A DNA stretch of 49,628 nt from Pedobacter sp. Leaf41 (GCF_001422545.1 NZ_LMLE01000008.1:1183-50810); one strand, 5' to 3'. Positions 39,918 to 49,349 are shown, numbered from the stretch's first letter. A program made the numbers and translations. Notes: generated from the letters alone by a model not told the origin.

Positions 39918-42900
39918 ATGAATGACAATCATTTTAACGCTAAAAAAATGAAGTGGAACTTCATGATTATCAGCACGGTGATCATCTTATCGATGCTGGC
40001 ATTTTTTTCGGCCTACGCTCAAAACCCATCAAAAATTTCAGGTAAGGTAACAGATTTAGATGGCCGCCCGGTTGGGGCGAGTGTCAGGTTTAAAGGAGGA
40101 ATGCTGCTTGCCGATGGCAAAAATGGCGAGTTTACAATCCCATCTGTCAAACCTGGCGATACCATACGCTTTACCGCGCTGGGATATACCGCCCTGACCA
40201 AAATTTACCGCCGTGAGGGCGATTTTCTCGCCATCAAAATGACAGAAGAAATTAAACAGCTGGAAGATGTAGTGGCGCAAACCGGTTATCAGACGGTAAA
40301 GCCTAACGAAATAAATGGCACTGTTTCGCTCATTAATGAGCAGGCACTTCAAACCCGTGTAGGCACGAATATCCTCGATCGGATTATCGGTCAAAGCAGC
40401 GGATTGATGCTGCAAACCGGCAAAAGCAATGGTAATCCTCAAAATACGACTAACCTGAGCATAAGAGGCCTGGGCACCATTAACGGCCCACTGGATCCCC
40501 TCATTGTATTGGATGGCTTCATTTATGAAGGCGACATTAACAATATCAATCCGAACGACGTAGAAAGTGTATCGATTTTGAAGGATGCTGCCGCTGCATC
40601 CATCTGGGGTGCCAGGGCAGGCAACGGAGTGATTGTGCTCACCAGCAAACGTGGGAAATTAAATCAGGCCATGCAGATCACTTTTGGAGCCAGTTATTTT
40701 TTACAGGCATTACCTAAGCTGAAAGAAATGAATCAGCTGGAAGCCCGTGATTACATCATGGTGGAGCGGCAATTATTTGATGCGGGTTATTTTAACGACC
40801 GGATCACCACCACGCCTTTTTATGCGCTTACGCCAGCGGTAGAAATTCTGCTGGCCATGCGGAGTGGCAAACTGAGCGGAGTGGGAGGCGCGAGTGAGCT
40901 GGAAGCCCTGAGCAAACAAGACACCCGCCAATCGTATCTGGATAACTTCTATACCCATCCACTCACCCAACAATACAATCTGAATCTGAAAGGTGGCGGT
41001 GAAAGGAACAGTTATTTATTCGGAATTGCTTACGATCGTGCTAAAGGAGAAACCTATACAACAAACGACAAACTGAACCTTCATTTTGCAAACGATTTTA
41101 AAATTGTTAAAAACCTCGATTTAAGCACCAACATGTATTACACCAATAGTACGGCAAATAGCGGCAGGCCTGCATACAACAGTTTAGCCGTTGGCGGTCG
41201 TTTTCCCGCCTATCTCGATTTTGCATCTGGCGATAAGCTGGCATACCAATATCGTTCGGCTTATACCGATACTTTGGCAAGAGGCAAACTATTGGATTGG
41301 GCTTACTATCCGCTTGATGATTACAAGCACGACGTTTATAGAAGAAAAACGCAGGAATTTTTTGCCAATGCAGGTTTACGCTATCAGATCATGAGCGGTT
41401 TAAATATACAGTTGAGCTACCAATACCAGAAACAAAATACAACATATACCCAAACCGCCGATGTACAGAGCTACGCTGCCCGTAATCTGGTAAATACCTT
41501 TAGCCAATATGATCAAAGTACAGGCTTGATCAAATACATTGTACCAAAGGGCGGCATCCTGAATATGGATCATACTGAAGTGTATTCTCATACAGGGCGG
41601 GCACAGTTGAATTATAATAAAATATTCGGCCTTCATACCATCAACGCCATTTTAGGTGCTGAAATGCGTTCGGCCAGCACCAGTGGAAATGCCAGCAGGC
41701 GTTTGGGTTATCAGGCTGATCCACTCTATTTTAGTGCAGTTGATGAATTGACCGCTTATTCCGAAATCTTAACAGGTAATTACAGTCAGCTGGCTGGAAA
41801 CAATACTTTAACGCAAACCGATTACAGGTTTGTAAGCTTATATGCGAATATTGCCTACAGTTATAAAGGGCGTTATACCATAAGCAGCAGTGTTCGCCGT
41901 GATGGCTCTAATATATTTGGAGCCAATACCAACGATAAATGGAAGCCCTTATGGAGCGCAGGGCTAGGATGGAAACTGGCGGAAGAAAGTTTTTACAACC
42001 TGGATTGGCTACCGGTATTCACTTTAACCAGCACCTTCGGCTATAGTGGCAACGTAGATTTAAGCAGAAGCGCATCGGCAATTGCCGGATATGCCAGCAA
42101 CACCGTAACTGGTTTTCCAATTACCAGGGTAAACACCATTGGCAACCCCAGTTTGCGATGGGAGCAATTATCGCAACTGAACCTGAAGGTAGATTTTGAG
42201 CTCAAAAGACAGCGCTTAACCGGGTCGTTTTCCTGGTACCTTAAAAAAGGATCTGATCTGTACGGCAATTCACCTTACGATTATACCAGCTGGGGCGGCA
42301 GAGATGATTTGGTAAGGAATATAGCCAACATGAAAGGTTATGGTTTCGATTTGGATTTACACAGCAAAAACATCCAAGCCGGTCGTTTCAACTGGAATAC
42401 AGACTTATACCTCAGCTATAACCAAAGTGAAACAACCGAATATTACAGTCAATACGGTGGTAATATCGTCAATCTCCTATCAGGAGGCACATTTATCACC
42501 CCCGTGGCAGGTTATCCACTTTACTCGATTGCAGGCTACAGGTGGGGCGGACTAGATGCGCAGGGAAATCCACAGGGCTATCTGAAGGGGCAATTGAGTA
42601 CTGATTACAATGCCATCGCTGAAGAAGCTGGGCAAACTGGTGCCAACCTGGAATATAAAGGCACTGCCAGCCCCACCTATTTTGGATCAGTGATCAATAC
42701 TTTTGGGTGGAAAGGAATAAGCTTATCATTCAATATCAATTATAAACTGGGTTACCAGGTGCGTAAACCTGCCTTGTCGTACAGTCAGCTGATCAGCAAT
42801 GGGATCGGAAACAGGGAGTTTGCCAGTAGGTGGCAAAAACCAGGGGATGAATCTGCTAGCAATGTACCTGCTTTCGTTTATCCCGTTAATGGTAACCGTG

Positions 42901-43148
42901 ATGCTTTTTATGCAGGGGCAACTGCCAACATCATGTCTGGCGATCACATCCGGCTGGATTATATCCGTTTGGCTTATACTTTTAGTACAGCAACCTGGAA
43001 GTTTCCTTTTCGCAATCTCGAAGTATATACGGGACTGCAAAATGTTGGCATTTTATGGAAAGCCAATCATGATGATTACGATCCCGATTACACCAATGTT
43101 ATTCCGCCAGGCCGTCAACTCACTTTCGGAATTAGGGGCTCATTTTAA
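39918..43148 (+). CDS. SusC/RagA-family TonB-linked outer-membrane transporter
   Basis: A 1076-residue protein. The signal sequence (WNFMIISTVIILSMLAFFSA) is followed by a carboxypeptidase-regulatory-like domain (about 38-115: KISGKVTDLDGRPVGA). A plug domain comes next (about 125-235: NLSIRGLG, DPLIVLDGFIYEGDI, VESVSILKDAAAASIWGARAGNGVI), then a long beta-barrel ending RQLTFGIRGSF. The start could also be Met11 (39948). It forms a lidded transporter with the SusD-like protein encoded 11 bases later. No glycosidase or sulfatase is near, so a polysaccharide substrate is not indicated. Coexpression with a TlpA-like thioredoxin points to another nutrient or to redox-linked uptake. Confidence 0.94.
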   Translation: MNDNHFNAKKMKWNFMIISTVIILSMLAFFSAYAQNPSKISGKVTDLDGRPVGASVRFKGGMLLADGKNGEFTIPSVKPGDTIRFTALGYTALTKIYRREGDFLAIKMTEEIKQLEDVVAQTGYQTVKPNEINGTVSLINEQALQTRVGTNILDRIIGQSSGLMLQTGKSNGNPQNTTNLSIRGLGTINGPLDPLIVLDGFIYEGDINNINPNDVESVSILKDAAAASIWGARAGNGVIVLTSKRGKLNQAMQITFGASYFLQALPKLKEMNQLEARDYIMVERQLFDAGYFNDRITTTPFYALTPAVEILLAMRSGKLSGVGGASELEALSKQDTRQSYLDNFYTHPLTQQYNLNLKGGGERNSYLFGIAYDRAKGETYTTNDKLNLHFANDFKIVKNLDLSTNMYYTNSTANSGRPAYNSLAVGGRFPAYLDFASGDKLAYQYRSAYTDTLARGKLLDWAYYPLDDYKHDVYRRKTQEFFANAGLRYQIMSGLNIQLSYQYQKQNTTYTQTADVQSYAARNLVNTFSQYDQSTGLIKYIVPKGGILNMDHTEVYSHTGRAQLNYNKIFGLHTINAILGAEMRSASTSGNASRRLGYQADPLYFSAVDELTAYSEILTGNYSQLAGNNTLTQTDYRFVSLYANIAYSYKGRYTISSSVRRDGSNIFGANTNDKWKPLWSAGLGWKLAEESFYNLDWLPVFTLTSTFGYSGNVDLSRSASAIAGYASNTVTGFPITRVNTIGNPSLRWEQLSQLNLKVDFELKRQRLTGSFSWYLKKGSDLYGNSPYDYTSWGGRDDLVRNIANMKGYGFDLDLHSKNIQAGRFNWNTDLYLSYNQSETTEYYSQYGGNIVNLLSGGTFITPVAGYPLYSIAGYRWGGLDAQGNPQGYLKGQLSTDYNAIAEEAGQTGANLEYKGTASPTYFGSVINTFGWKGISLSFNINYKLGYQVRKPALSYSQLISNGIGNREFASRWQKPGDESASNVPAFVYPVNGNRDAFYAGATANIMSGDHIRLDYIRLAYTFSTATWKFPFRNLEVYTGLQNVGILWKANHDDYDPDYTNVIPPGRQLTFGIRGSF

Positions 43149-43159
43149 TCTAGAAAACG

Positions 43160-44527
43160 ATGAAAAAGAAATATACGATAGCCATTATTGTTGGGCTATA
43201 TACCACAATTGCCATACTTGGCTGTAAAAAATACCTGGAAATGAAATCCGATGCAAAGCTTGTGATCCCTAAAACACTCACCGATGCGCAGGGCTTACTG
43301 GATGACGCCACTTTAATGAACCTGAGAACCACGCCATCATTTGGCGAGGCTTCGAGCGATGACTTTTTTCTTCCGCCGGCCAGCTACAACGCTATTCTTA
43401 GCCGAGGGCAGGAAGCTTATACCTGGCAGCCTACCCCTTACCGATATCAAAATGATTGGAGCATGGGCTACCTTGCCGTTTACAATAGCAATTTAAGCCT
43501 GGAGCTATTGAACGATATCACACGTAATACGGCAAATGCTGCGGCATGGGATCAGGTTAAGGGGAGCGCTTTATTCTTCAGGGCCTATTATTTTCTGATG
43601 CTGAACAGCCAGTTTGGTTTAGCCTATGATCAGTCATCAGTTTCAGACTTAGGTATCCCGCTGCGCCTAAGCACCGACTTCAACAGTCCATCTGTAAGGG
43701 CAAGTGTGCTTGGGGGCTATCAACAGGTGATTGATGATGCCGGCAAAGCAATCGATTTATTACCCGACTATCCGCAACATGTTATGCGTCCATCAAAAGG
43801 GGCGGCAGCAGCCTTGCTTTCCAGATGTTATCTGTATATGCATCAGTATGATCTGGCTTTGAAATATGCTGGTGAAGCGCTTAAATTCAATAACAAGCTG
43901 ATGAATTTTAATGGTGATAACGACCTTTTAGCATTGAGTAACGCTGTGCCTGTTAAAAAATTCAATAAAGAAACCATTTGGTATGCAGAATTATCAACCA
44001 GTTTTGGTGTAACCACTACTGCCAGAATAAGAATTGATTCAAATTTATATGCCAGTTATGGCACGAATGATTTGAGGAAAACGGCATTTTTTAAGGCCGC
44101 CGCTCCGTACCAGCAATTTAAAGGGAACTATACCGGAAGCGCAACGGTTTATTTCTCTGGGTTTGCAACTGACGAGCTTTATTTAAATAGCGCAGAGTGT
44201 AAGGCCTATCTTAATGATTTGCCTGGCGCAATGGCCGATTTAAACACTTTATTGAAAAGCAGGTGGAAAAACTCAGTAGCTTTTGTACCATTAACGGCAG
44301 TTAGCAGAATTGATGCTTTGGATAAAATCAGATTAGAGCGGAGAAAAGAGCTTTTAATGCGTGGCTTACGCTTCGGTGATCTGAAGCGATATAACAAGGA
44401 GGGTGCAAACATTATCCTGAAAAGATTAGTGAACGGCAAAACCTATACACTTTTGCCAAATGCAAGCTATTATGCATTACCGATCCCTACAGATATCATT
44501 GAGGCTTCGGGTATGCCACAAAACTAA
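43160..44527 (+). CDS. RagB/SusD-family outer-membrane lipoprotein
   Basis: A 455-residue protein with lipoprotein signal MKKKYTIAIIVGLYTTIAIL-GC (lipidated Cys22). Helical TPR-like repeats follow, with SusD hallmarks: YFLMLNSQFGLAYD, IDLLPDYP, ALLSRCYLYMHQYDLALKYA, FATDELYLNSAECKAYL and LRFGDLKRYNKEGAN. It captures the substrate for the SusC-like transporter. It is the last gene of the TlpA-SusC-SusD operon and is followed 3 bases later by a strong bidirectional terminator. It is somewhat shorter than carbohydrate-binding SusD proteins, as is usual in the RagB-like group. Confidence 0.93.
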   Translation: MKKKYTIAIIVGLYTTIAILGCKKYLEMKSDAKLVIPKTLTDAQGLLDDATLMNLRTTPSFGEASSDDFFLPPASYNAILSRGQEAYTWQPTPYRYQNDWSMGYLAVYNSNLSLELLNDITRNTANAAAWDQVKGSALFFRAYYFLMLNSQFGLAYDQSSVSDLGIPLRLSTDFNSPSVRASVLGGYQQVIDDAGKAIDLLPDYPQHVMRPSKGAAAALLSRCYLYMHQYDLALKYAGEALKFNNKLMNFNGDNDLLALSNAVPVKKFNKETIWYAELSTSFGVTTTARIRIDSNLYASYGTNDLRKTAFFKAAAPYQQFKGNYTGSATVYFSGFATDELYLNSAECKAYLNDLPGAMADLNTLLKSRWKNSVAFVPLTAVSRIDALDKIRLERRKELLMRGLRFGDLKRYNKEGANIILKRLVNGKTYTLLPNASYYALPIPTDIIEASGMPQN

Positions 44528-44530
44528 AAA

Positions 44531-44560
44531 AAAGGGCAGATAAAAAATTATCTGCCCTTT
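44531..44560. terminator. Bidirectional terminator (13-bp perfect stem)
   Basis: AAAGGGCAGATAA (44531-44543) pairs perfectly with TTATCTGCCCTTT (44548-44560) around an AAAA loop. The A and T tracts let it act in both directions, for the SusD gene from the left and the DUF6520-like gene from the right. Confidence 0.9.
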
Positions 44561-44582
44561 GCCGTTTTATCAAAGTGATGTA

Positions 44583-44966
44583 CTATTGAATACTACGGTT
44601 TTGAATTTCCATGCTGGCATCTGCACTTCCTGCCACATACGCATTAGCTGATGAAATGGCGCTCGCATTTAGATTGAGTGTAGATTTCAATGTAGGGGTA
44701 GCACCTGCATTTACATAGGTAGCATCCACTTTTATTAAACAGGCCTGTTCCTGCTCCTGATCACAATCTCCTGCTGTTGCATCATAAACCCATTTACTTT
44801 CATCTTCTACGTTAGCTTCGCTATGATTGGAATCGTTGAAACGAAAGGTGTACTGGATTCTCTTTGCATTGCTTTCTGTTTTAAAGGCAGATCCTGTAAA
44901 AACCAATGTTAATCCGAAAGCGGCGGCCAACAGGCCTTTGCTTAAATTTTTAATGTTTGTATTCAT
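44583..44966 (-). CDS. Small exported DUF6520-like protein
   Basis: A 127-residue protein with an N-terminal signal (LSKGLLAAAFGLTLVFTGSA). The mature domain has YTFRFNDSNHSEANVED, two Cys in a CDQEQEQACLIKV segment (probable disulfide), and a C-terminal Ala/Ser/Asn-rich part. The layout fits the short DUF6520-type proteins that occur next to MauE/DoxX genes in Pedobacter-like genomes; I give that family name from memory of the pattern. It follows the MauE-like gene by 85 bases. The CxnC pair could be a target of the TlpA/MauE redox pathway (inference). Confidence 0.7.
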   Translation of the reverse strand: MNTNIKNLSKGLLAAAFGLTLVFTGSAFKTESNAKRIQYTFRFNDSNHSEANVEDESKWVYDATAGDCDQEQEQACLIKVDATYVNAGATPTLKSTLNLNASAISSANAYVAGSADASMEIQNRSIQ

Positions 44967-45051
44967 GTTTTAATACTGCTTGTTTGCATTTGAAAAAGCA
45001 GTGAAAAAGTTTAGTTTAAGGTTTGGGCTTTCGCCCCGTTTATAAAATAAT

Positions 45052-45507
45052 TTATGCTGTAACGGCTAACCTCCTTCCTTTTTTGCTCATGGTGTAAAGA
45101 CAAAAACTATTGATGGCGATTAAAACCAGATTGAATTTTAAATGATTTTTCCAGCTCATTTTGGAAATGAAGCCCCCGCAGCTGCAAGGTCTTTCGGGGA
45201 AAGCCCCATTAAGAATCAGCAAAATATAAATGGTAAACGCTATCAAAAGCATTAAGGAGAGAATCAGGCCACTTAGCTTTTTCCCTATAATTAAAAGGAT
45301 TGCGGCTATGGCCTCGGTAATCAATAATCCGTAAGTTAATATACCCTGGAAAAAGATGGGAAAAGGCTGATCAGCCATTTGATTCTGGTAATGATTAAAA
45401 TCGATGATTTTGATAAAAAAGGCATAAGTCCACAAAGTAATGAGCAGCATCAACCCTGCTGTATTTAAAAGATTACCGATGATCAATCTGCTTTTCATAT
45501 CCTTCAT
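45052..45507 (-). CDS. MauE/DoxX-like redox-associated membrane protein
   Basis: A 151-residue protein with four hydrophobic helices: about 12-31, 51-72, 77-99 and 124-140. The diagnostic loop FPERPCSCGGFISKMSWKNH lies before the last helix. The CSCGG motif identifies the MauE/DoxD group that passes reducing equivalents to periplasmic thioredoxin-like proteins. It is upstream of the DUF6520-like gene on the same strand and convergent with a TlpA-SusC-SusD operon. A TlpA-MauE redox pair serving this transporter is the likely link. An alternative start is Met4. Confidence 0.88.
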   Translation of the reverse strand: MKDMKSRLIIGNLLNTAGLMLLITLWTYAFFIKIIDFNHYQNQMADQPFPIFFQGILTYGLLITEAIAAILLIIGKKLSGLILSLMLLIAFTIYILLILNGAFPERPCSCGGFISKMSWKNHLKFNLVLIAINSFCLYTMSKKGRRLAVTA

Positions 45508-45679
45508 TTTGAATAGAATAAAGCTAGCTGGATAAGGAGGAGTAAAAAAGGTTAGAATTGCACCGAATGCAAGCTTAATTTGCAGCGCTTGTAATCAATT
45601 CGGCTTTGGGCGGTTGAGTTAATTCATCTGATAGATGATTTACAATGGGGGATATTGGCTTCAGCTGTATGCGCAGGCT

Positions 45680-46255
45680 TTAGCCGTATCGCAAATGTTT
45701 GATGGTGCTGATGCTCATGCCCAGAAAGGAAGCAATATCTTTCAAACTGGCATGGAGTAACAGAGAGGAATGATATTTCATTAGGAAAGCGTAGCGGGCG
45801 GCACTTTCAGCATGTTGGATCAAATCAAGATGTTCGCTCAGTTTTTGATTGATGCGCTCCAGATAGCCCTGGCTGATATAATAATATTCCGGAAAAAGGT
45901 GATTGAGGTGCTTGAGATGAATATACGATAGGGCAATTACCGTACTTTGCTGATCGAGTGAGATAGTGGTTCTGGCTGGGGTTTGGCTAAAAAGGCCATC
46001 CAGTGGCAAAATCAACTCACTCTGCCAGTACCACAAGGTCAAATCTTCTGCGGTATGCTCATCTACACGGTGCACCCTTGCCGAACCTGATGGCAGATAC
46101 CAAATGTGTTTTGGGATTTTACCGGTCTCCAATAGCTTGTAGTTTTTGGGCAATACTTTTTCGGTAACACTTTCTTCGAGGTATTCGGTCAACCCTTCAG
46201 ATAAAGGATGGTATTGACTGAGGTGCTGCGTAAATTTTTCGAACAGATTTATCAT
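45680..46255 (-). CDS. Crp/Fnr-family transcriptional regulator
   Basis: A 191-residue protein. The cyclic-nucleotide-binding-like beta roll (about 25-115) has KNYKLLETGKIPKHIWYLPSGSARV and DLTLWYWQSELILPLDGLF. The long dimer helix is SQGYLERINQKLSEHLDLIQ. A compact C-terminal HTH follows, ASLKDIASFLGMSISTIKHLR. The Bacteroidota members of this size usually respond to unknown signals; residues needed for cAMP binding are not obvious. It is 172 bases upstream of the MauE-like gene on the same strand and may control it. Confidence 0.88.
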   Translation of the reverse strand: MINLFEKFTQHLSQYHPLSEGLTEYLEESVTEKVLPKNYKLLETGKIPKHIWYLPSGSARVHRVDEHTAEDLTLWYWQSELILPLDGLFSQTPARTTISLDQQSTVIALSYIHLKHLNHLFPEYYYISQGYLERINQKLSEHLDLIQHAESAARYAFLMKYHSSLLLHASLKDIASFLGMSISTIKHLRYG

Positions 46256-46375
46256 CTTTGGGATTCATTAGTTCCAAACTGTACAGGGGATGTGACCTAA
46301 CACATAGGGCTGTGTTCCACATTCCGCAATCAAGTATCGATCAATGCATTGCGGATTTCATGCTTTGCTTTTTTT

Positions 46376-46762
46376 TTACTGATATTCAATGGTAAAACTA
46401 AGGGCTTGTTCTTCATTAAAGCCTTCTTTTTCTGAATATTTACCTTTGGTATCTTGGTGCACCACCACCACTTTATCTTGGGTTTCGGAACGGGCACCCG
46501 CTGTGGTTGCTTTGATGAGTACAATCGGCAGCCGGTTTTGAATAAAGTAACCGCTTTTTACTGCCGCCATAGCGATAAATTCGTTGCTCAAGGCATCGAG
46601 GAAAATGATCTGGCTCTCGGCCAGGTTAAAATTACTCTTTAGCCAGCCCCTAAAATCGGCGCTCACTGCTGCTGCCTCCTGCCGGAGTTGAGGATCGGGC
46701 AATTGGTAAAGTTGCCTCAAGAGTTCGGATAATCCTTCAGGACTAAATTCATGTTTATCCAT
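46376..46762 (-). CDS. Unknown small protein
   Basis: A 128-residue protein. The start is set at ATG 46760-46762 (MDKHEFSPEGLSELLRQLYQ) because the upstream extension to 46885 is unlike protein and would cover the probable promoter. The N-terminal half is helical. The middle (NLAESQIIFLDALSNEFIAMAAVKSGYF) is amphipathic, and the C-terminal part is charged and strand-like (DKVVVVHQDTKGKYSEKEG). There is no signal peptide and no family is recognised. It is divergent from the LytTR gene. Confidence 0.6.
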   Translation of the reverse strand: MDKHEFSPEGLSELLRQLYQLPDPQLRQEAAAVSADFRGWLKSNFNLAESQIIFLDALSNEFIAMAAVKSGYFIQNRLPIVLIKATTAGARSETQDKVVVVHQDTKGKYSEKEGFNEEQALSFTIEYQ

Positions 46763-47047
46763 AATGTTATATTTTATCTTGCACACCATTGTGCTAACCA
46801 AATTTATTAAACACTTCCGCTCTTGAATAGGCCCAAACGGTATCCATAGTGCATATTGCCCATTTTTTGTCGAATAATGTCTCATTTCTTTTTAAAACTG
46901 CCCTAAATTGCGGTGATGCCGTTCAGTTTAATTCTTGAAAATTAGTACAGGAATGCAAATCCCCTATCCATTTCAACGCTTGTTTTAAATGGAAATATTT
47001 TTTTTTATATCTTCTGCTTCCAAACAAGCCAAACCCAATTTCAACGC

Positions 47048-47980
47048 ATGCTCATTCAATCGAAATATCCGCTATATTTTTCCCTTACCACCCGATTATG
47101 GCTTTCTGTTTTTGTGGCAATCTATATTGTAACGGAGTGTCACCAGGCTCCAATTTGGAAATCTCTTTCTGATCCGAATGTCTGGATTACTATTATCTGT
47201 TCAATTGGTATTGCTTTGATCTTAATCTGTATCATTCATTGGATTACGCAACTACTGGACAGGACTTACAACTGGAAACTGGAGTATAGAAAACGTTTAT
47301 TATATCAACTGATCCTTTGCATACTCGTTCCCATTGCTTTAGACATCTTTCTCGTCAAAGGCTTTTTTTGGCTTTTTAAACTTGATTATGTTCAGAGCCG
47401 CTATGAAACCTCAGAACTTCCCTTAGCAAAACTGTTAATTTACGTACTCAATGGATGGTACTATCAGCTGTATCTCCAACACCAACAAGCAGCAGACCAG
47501 ATCGAAGCCGAGCGCTTAAAAAAAATAGCAGCACAAGAAAAAGAATTAGAGGCAGTAGAGGAAGCTGAGAATTTAAAGCGTGAAGCAGCCGAACTTGAGG
47601 CTAGCAGTGCGTCTTTATACCATCCAAACTTAGTTTTTCAGGGAACAATGGGTGTTCATAACAGGTTGTTCCAGGTCAGGGACTTGAGCTGTTTTGAGCG
47701 CCGGGGCAGGATTAGTCTGGCATTGCTCAAGGATAATAGCACCTGGATGATAGACGCTAATACCGAAACACTCGAAAAAATGTTAAATCCTGCACGTTTT
47801 TTCAGGATTAATCATAAATCAATTATAGGCTTTGACACCATAAGGAACTATAAAAATAATGGCAAAACAGGCAATGTGCTTTTCAAAGAAGAGATTGACT
47901 TCCAGGGGTCGACGTTGATTAGCAGAGACCGATACCAGAACTTTAAAGATTCATTTAAAGCTTACGTGGAAAATCAGTAA
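47048..47980 (+). CDS. Membrane-anchored LytTR-domain transcriptional regulator
   Basis: A 310-residue protein with three to four N-terminal transmembrane helices (about 15-32, 46-67, 84-110 and a weaker one near 128-140). A long charged coiled coil follows (about 145-190: AEERLKK/AAQEKELEAVEEAE pattern). The C-terminal LytTR DNA-binding domain (about 205-308) has VHNRLFQVRDLSCFERRG, FFRINHKSIIGFDTI and STLISRDRYQNFKDSF. LytTR domains bind direct-repeat DNA sites. There is no receiver or kinase domain, so it would sense signals directly through its membrane part. It lies 159 bases upstream of the HTH gene. Confidence 0.87.
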   Translation: MLIQSKYPLYFSLTTRLWLSVFVAIYIVTECHQAPIWKSLSDPNVWITIICSIGIALILICIIHWITQLLDRTYNWKLEYRKRLLYQLILCILVPIALDIFLVKGFFWLFKLDYVQSRYETSELPLAKLLIYVLNGWYYQLYLQHQQAADQIEAERLKKIAAQEKELEAVEEAENLKREAAELEASSASLYHPNLVFQGTMGVHNRLFQVRDLSCFERRGRISLALLKDNSTWMIDANTETLEKMLNPARFFRINHKSIIGFDTIRNYKNNGKTGNVLFKEEIDFQGSTLISRDRYQNFKDSFKAYVENQ

Positions 47981-48166
47981 AAAGAGGAATGGCAAGATGT
48001 TCAAAAGATCACCTTTGTGCATAATTATTTAAAAATACTATTCATTTTAACCCATCTGTTTTTGTAAATTTAGTTATCGATCAATGCAACATAATAGTTA
48101 ATCATCAAGTTAGCTTCAACCGAATCAGCTTTCGGATGGGTGCTACCAGAACTAAAGATTTGCATC

Positions 48167-48445
48167 ATGAAAAAGATCGATACCCTGATTAAAATTCTCT
48201 ACAACATTTATCTTTTGTTAAAAGATCATCCAAATTTACTTGCTGCGCTACCGCTACAGTATGATGATAGCCAGCAAATGACCCGCCAGGAGGTAAAAGA
48301 TTACCTAAAAATTAGCGAAAGTACCTACAAACGCAAGGTAAAAGACGGCACATTAAGGCCGATCAAAATGCCTGGAGGTGATCGTTTTTACAAACACGAA
48401 TTACTGGCGGCTTTTAATGAGAGTCATCGCCGTGGCCGTACCTGA
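48167..48445 (+). CDS. Excisionase/MerR-like helix-turn-helix DNA-binding protein
   Basis: A 92-residue protein. The start is taken at ATG 48167 (MKKIDTLIKILYNIYLLL). The N-terminus is a hydrophobic helix pair. From about residue 42 there is a winged HTH of the HTH_17/excisionase type: MTRQEVKDYLKISESTYKRK-VKDGTLRPIKMPGGDRFYKHE. These proteins are common in Bacteroidota mobile elements and regulate excision or mobilisation. Its stop codon is directly followed by an array of 11-bp DNA repeats, which it may bind; this is inference from position. Confidence 0.8.
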   Translation: MKKIDTLIKILYNIYLLLKDHPNLLAALPLQYDDSQQMTRQEVKDYLKISESTYKRKVKDGTLRPIKMPGGDRFYKHELLAAFNESHRRGRT

Positions 48446-48588
48446 TTGTTTACCCTTTATTGCAGATTTCCTTAGGCTTTGTTAACCCATTGTTAACCCT
48501 TTCTATACCCTTTGTTAACCCATTCTGTACCTATTGTTAACCCATTGCTTACCCAAACAGTAAACATGGGGTAAACAAAGGGTAATAA
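48446..48588 (+). repeat. Phased 11-bp repeat tract (iteron-like)
   Basis: Seven consecutive 11-bp units fill 48479-48555 with consensus TTGTTAACCCA: TTGTTAACCCA, TTGTTAACCCT, TTCTATACCCT, TTGTTAACCCA, TTCTGTACCTA, TTGTTAACCCA, TTGCTTACCCA. A further good unit (TTGTTTACCCT) lies at 48446, exactly three units upstream. In the same phase, 48556-48588 holds three units in the opposite orientation (AACAGTAAACA, TGGGGTAAACA, AAGGGTAATAA). Eleven bp is close to one helical turn, so all units face one side of the DNA. It lies directly after the HTH gene. Confidence 0.85.
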
Positions 48589-48764
48589 AACAGTAGCGTT
48601 ATTGCCTGTTAGGGGAACTGCAACAGACAGCATAATTTCAAAAATCAAGCAAAAAAAGGAGATAATACATTGTTTTAAGATTCTCGCGATGTGACACTGA
48701 TAGTTGATTGTGGGTGATTATCGGAAGAGGTTGCCGAAAAATGTACTACGCATCGCTATAAGCG
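48589..48764. other. Spacer without recognised features
   Basis: This is AT-rich sequence between the 11-bp tract and the repeat region. I see no coding frame, terminator or tRNA. Confidence 0.4.
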
Positions 48765-49345
48765 CCATGGCTCCCACTCCTTCGGGAGAGGGATAAAAAC
48801 TACTGAAAAAAGGTAAGAGGCCGCCGCCGATGACGCGAAAGGAATGATTGAAAAGAGATCCTTTAACAGGCTTAGGATGACACGGACAAGATTCAGCTTA
48901 AAAGATCTCTCCGCTGCACTCGAGATGACCACCCCTAAAACAGGCGCTCGCTATAGCCGCCCTGCTCTCCGGCCTAGCAGATGATGGAAGGATAGCCCGT
49001 TGAAACTTTTGCACTAACGTTCAATTAGCAGGAACAAGGCAACGTGTTCTGTTCCGACCCTTCGTCGGAATACTTGCGTTGCCGCAATGGAAGTTTCTAC
49101 GAGGATAGCCAACATCAGATGCAAGCCTTGAGGTATTAATAATTTGTTATTGTTTTTTAAAGGCATTAATGAGCTCGCTGAAGGGCTCGGTTTTGCTACT
49201 TTTCTATCAAGAGAAAAGTAGGAGGCCGCCGCCGATGAGGCGAAAGAAAAATTCAAGGTTTTGATTATTTATTTTACGCTTTAAGATCCCTGCCTACGCG
49301 AGGATGACGGATTTGTTGAGGGTGTTTAGGATTCTAAGGCTATCA
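48765..49345 (-). repeat. Dispersed composite repeat, copy R5a (inverted, with a partial copy)
   Basis: A truncated copy at about 48800-48925 keeps AAAAAGGTAAGAGGCC but has lost the other hairpin arm. It is followed by a long inverted copy (about 48926-49345) with GCGCTCGCTATAGCCGCCCT, GTTCCGACCCTTCGTCGGAA, GAGCTCGCTGAAGGGCTCGG and a perfect hairpin at 49196-49221 (CTACTTTTCT/AGAAAAGTAG around ATCAAG). GGCCGCCGCCGATGAGGCGA follows. It is closely related to R1 and R3. Confidence 0.85.
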
Positions 49346-49349
49346 AACG

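Noticed and set aside
39918..44527. Polysaccharide utilisation locus
   Set aside because: A SusC/SusD pair alone is not enough. No glycoside hydrolase, lyase, sulfatase or hybrid sensor is in the window.
48446..48588. Possible CRISPR array
   Set aside because: Units are 11 bp and contiguous without spacers.
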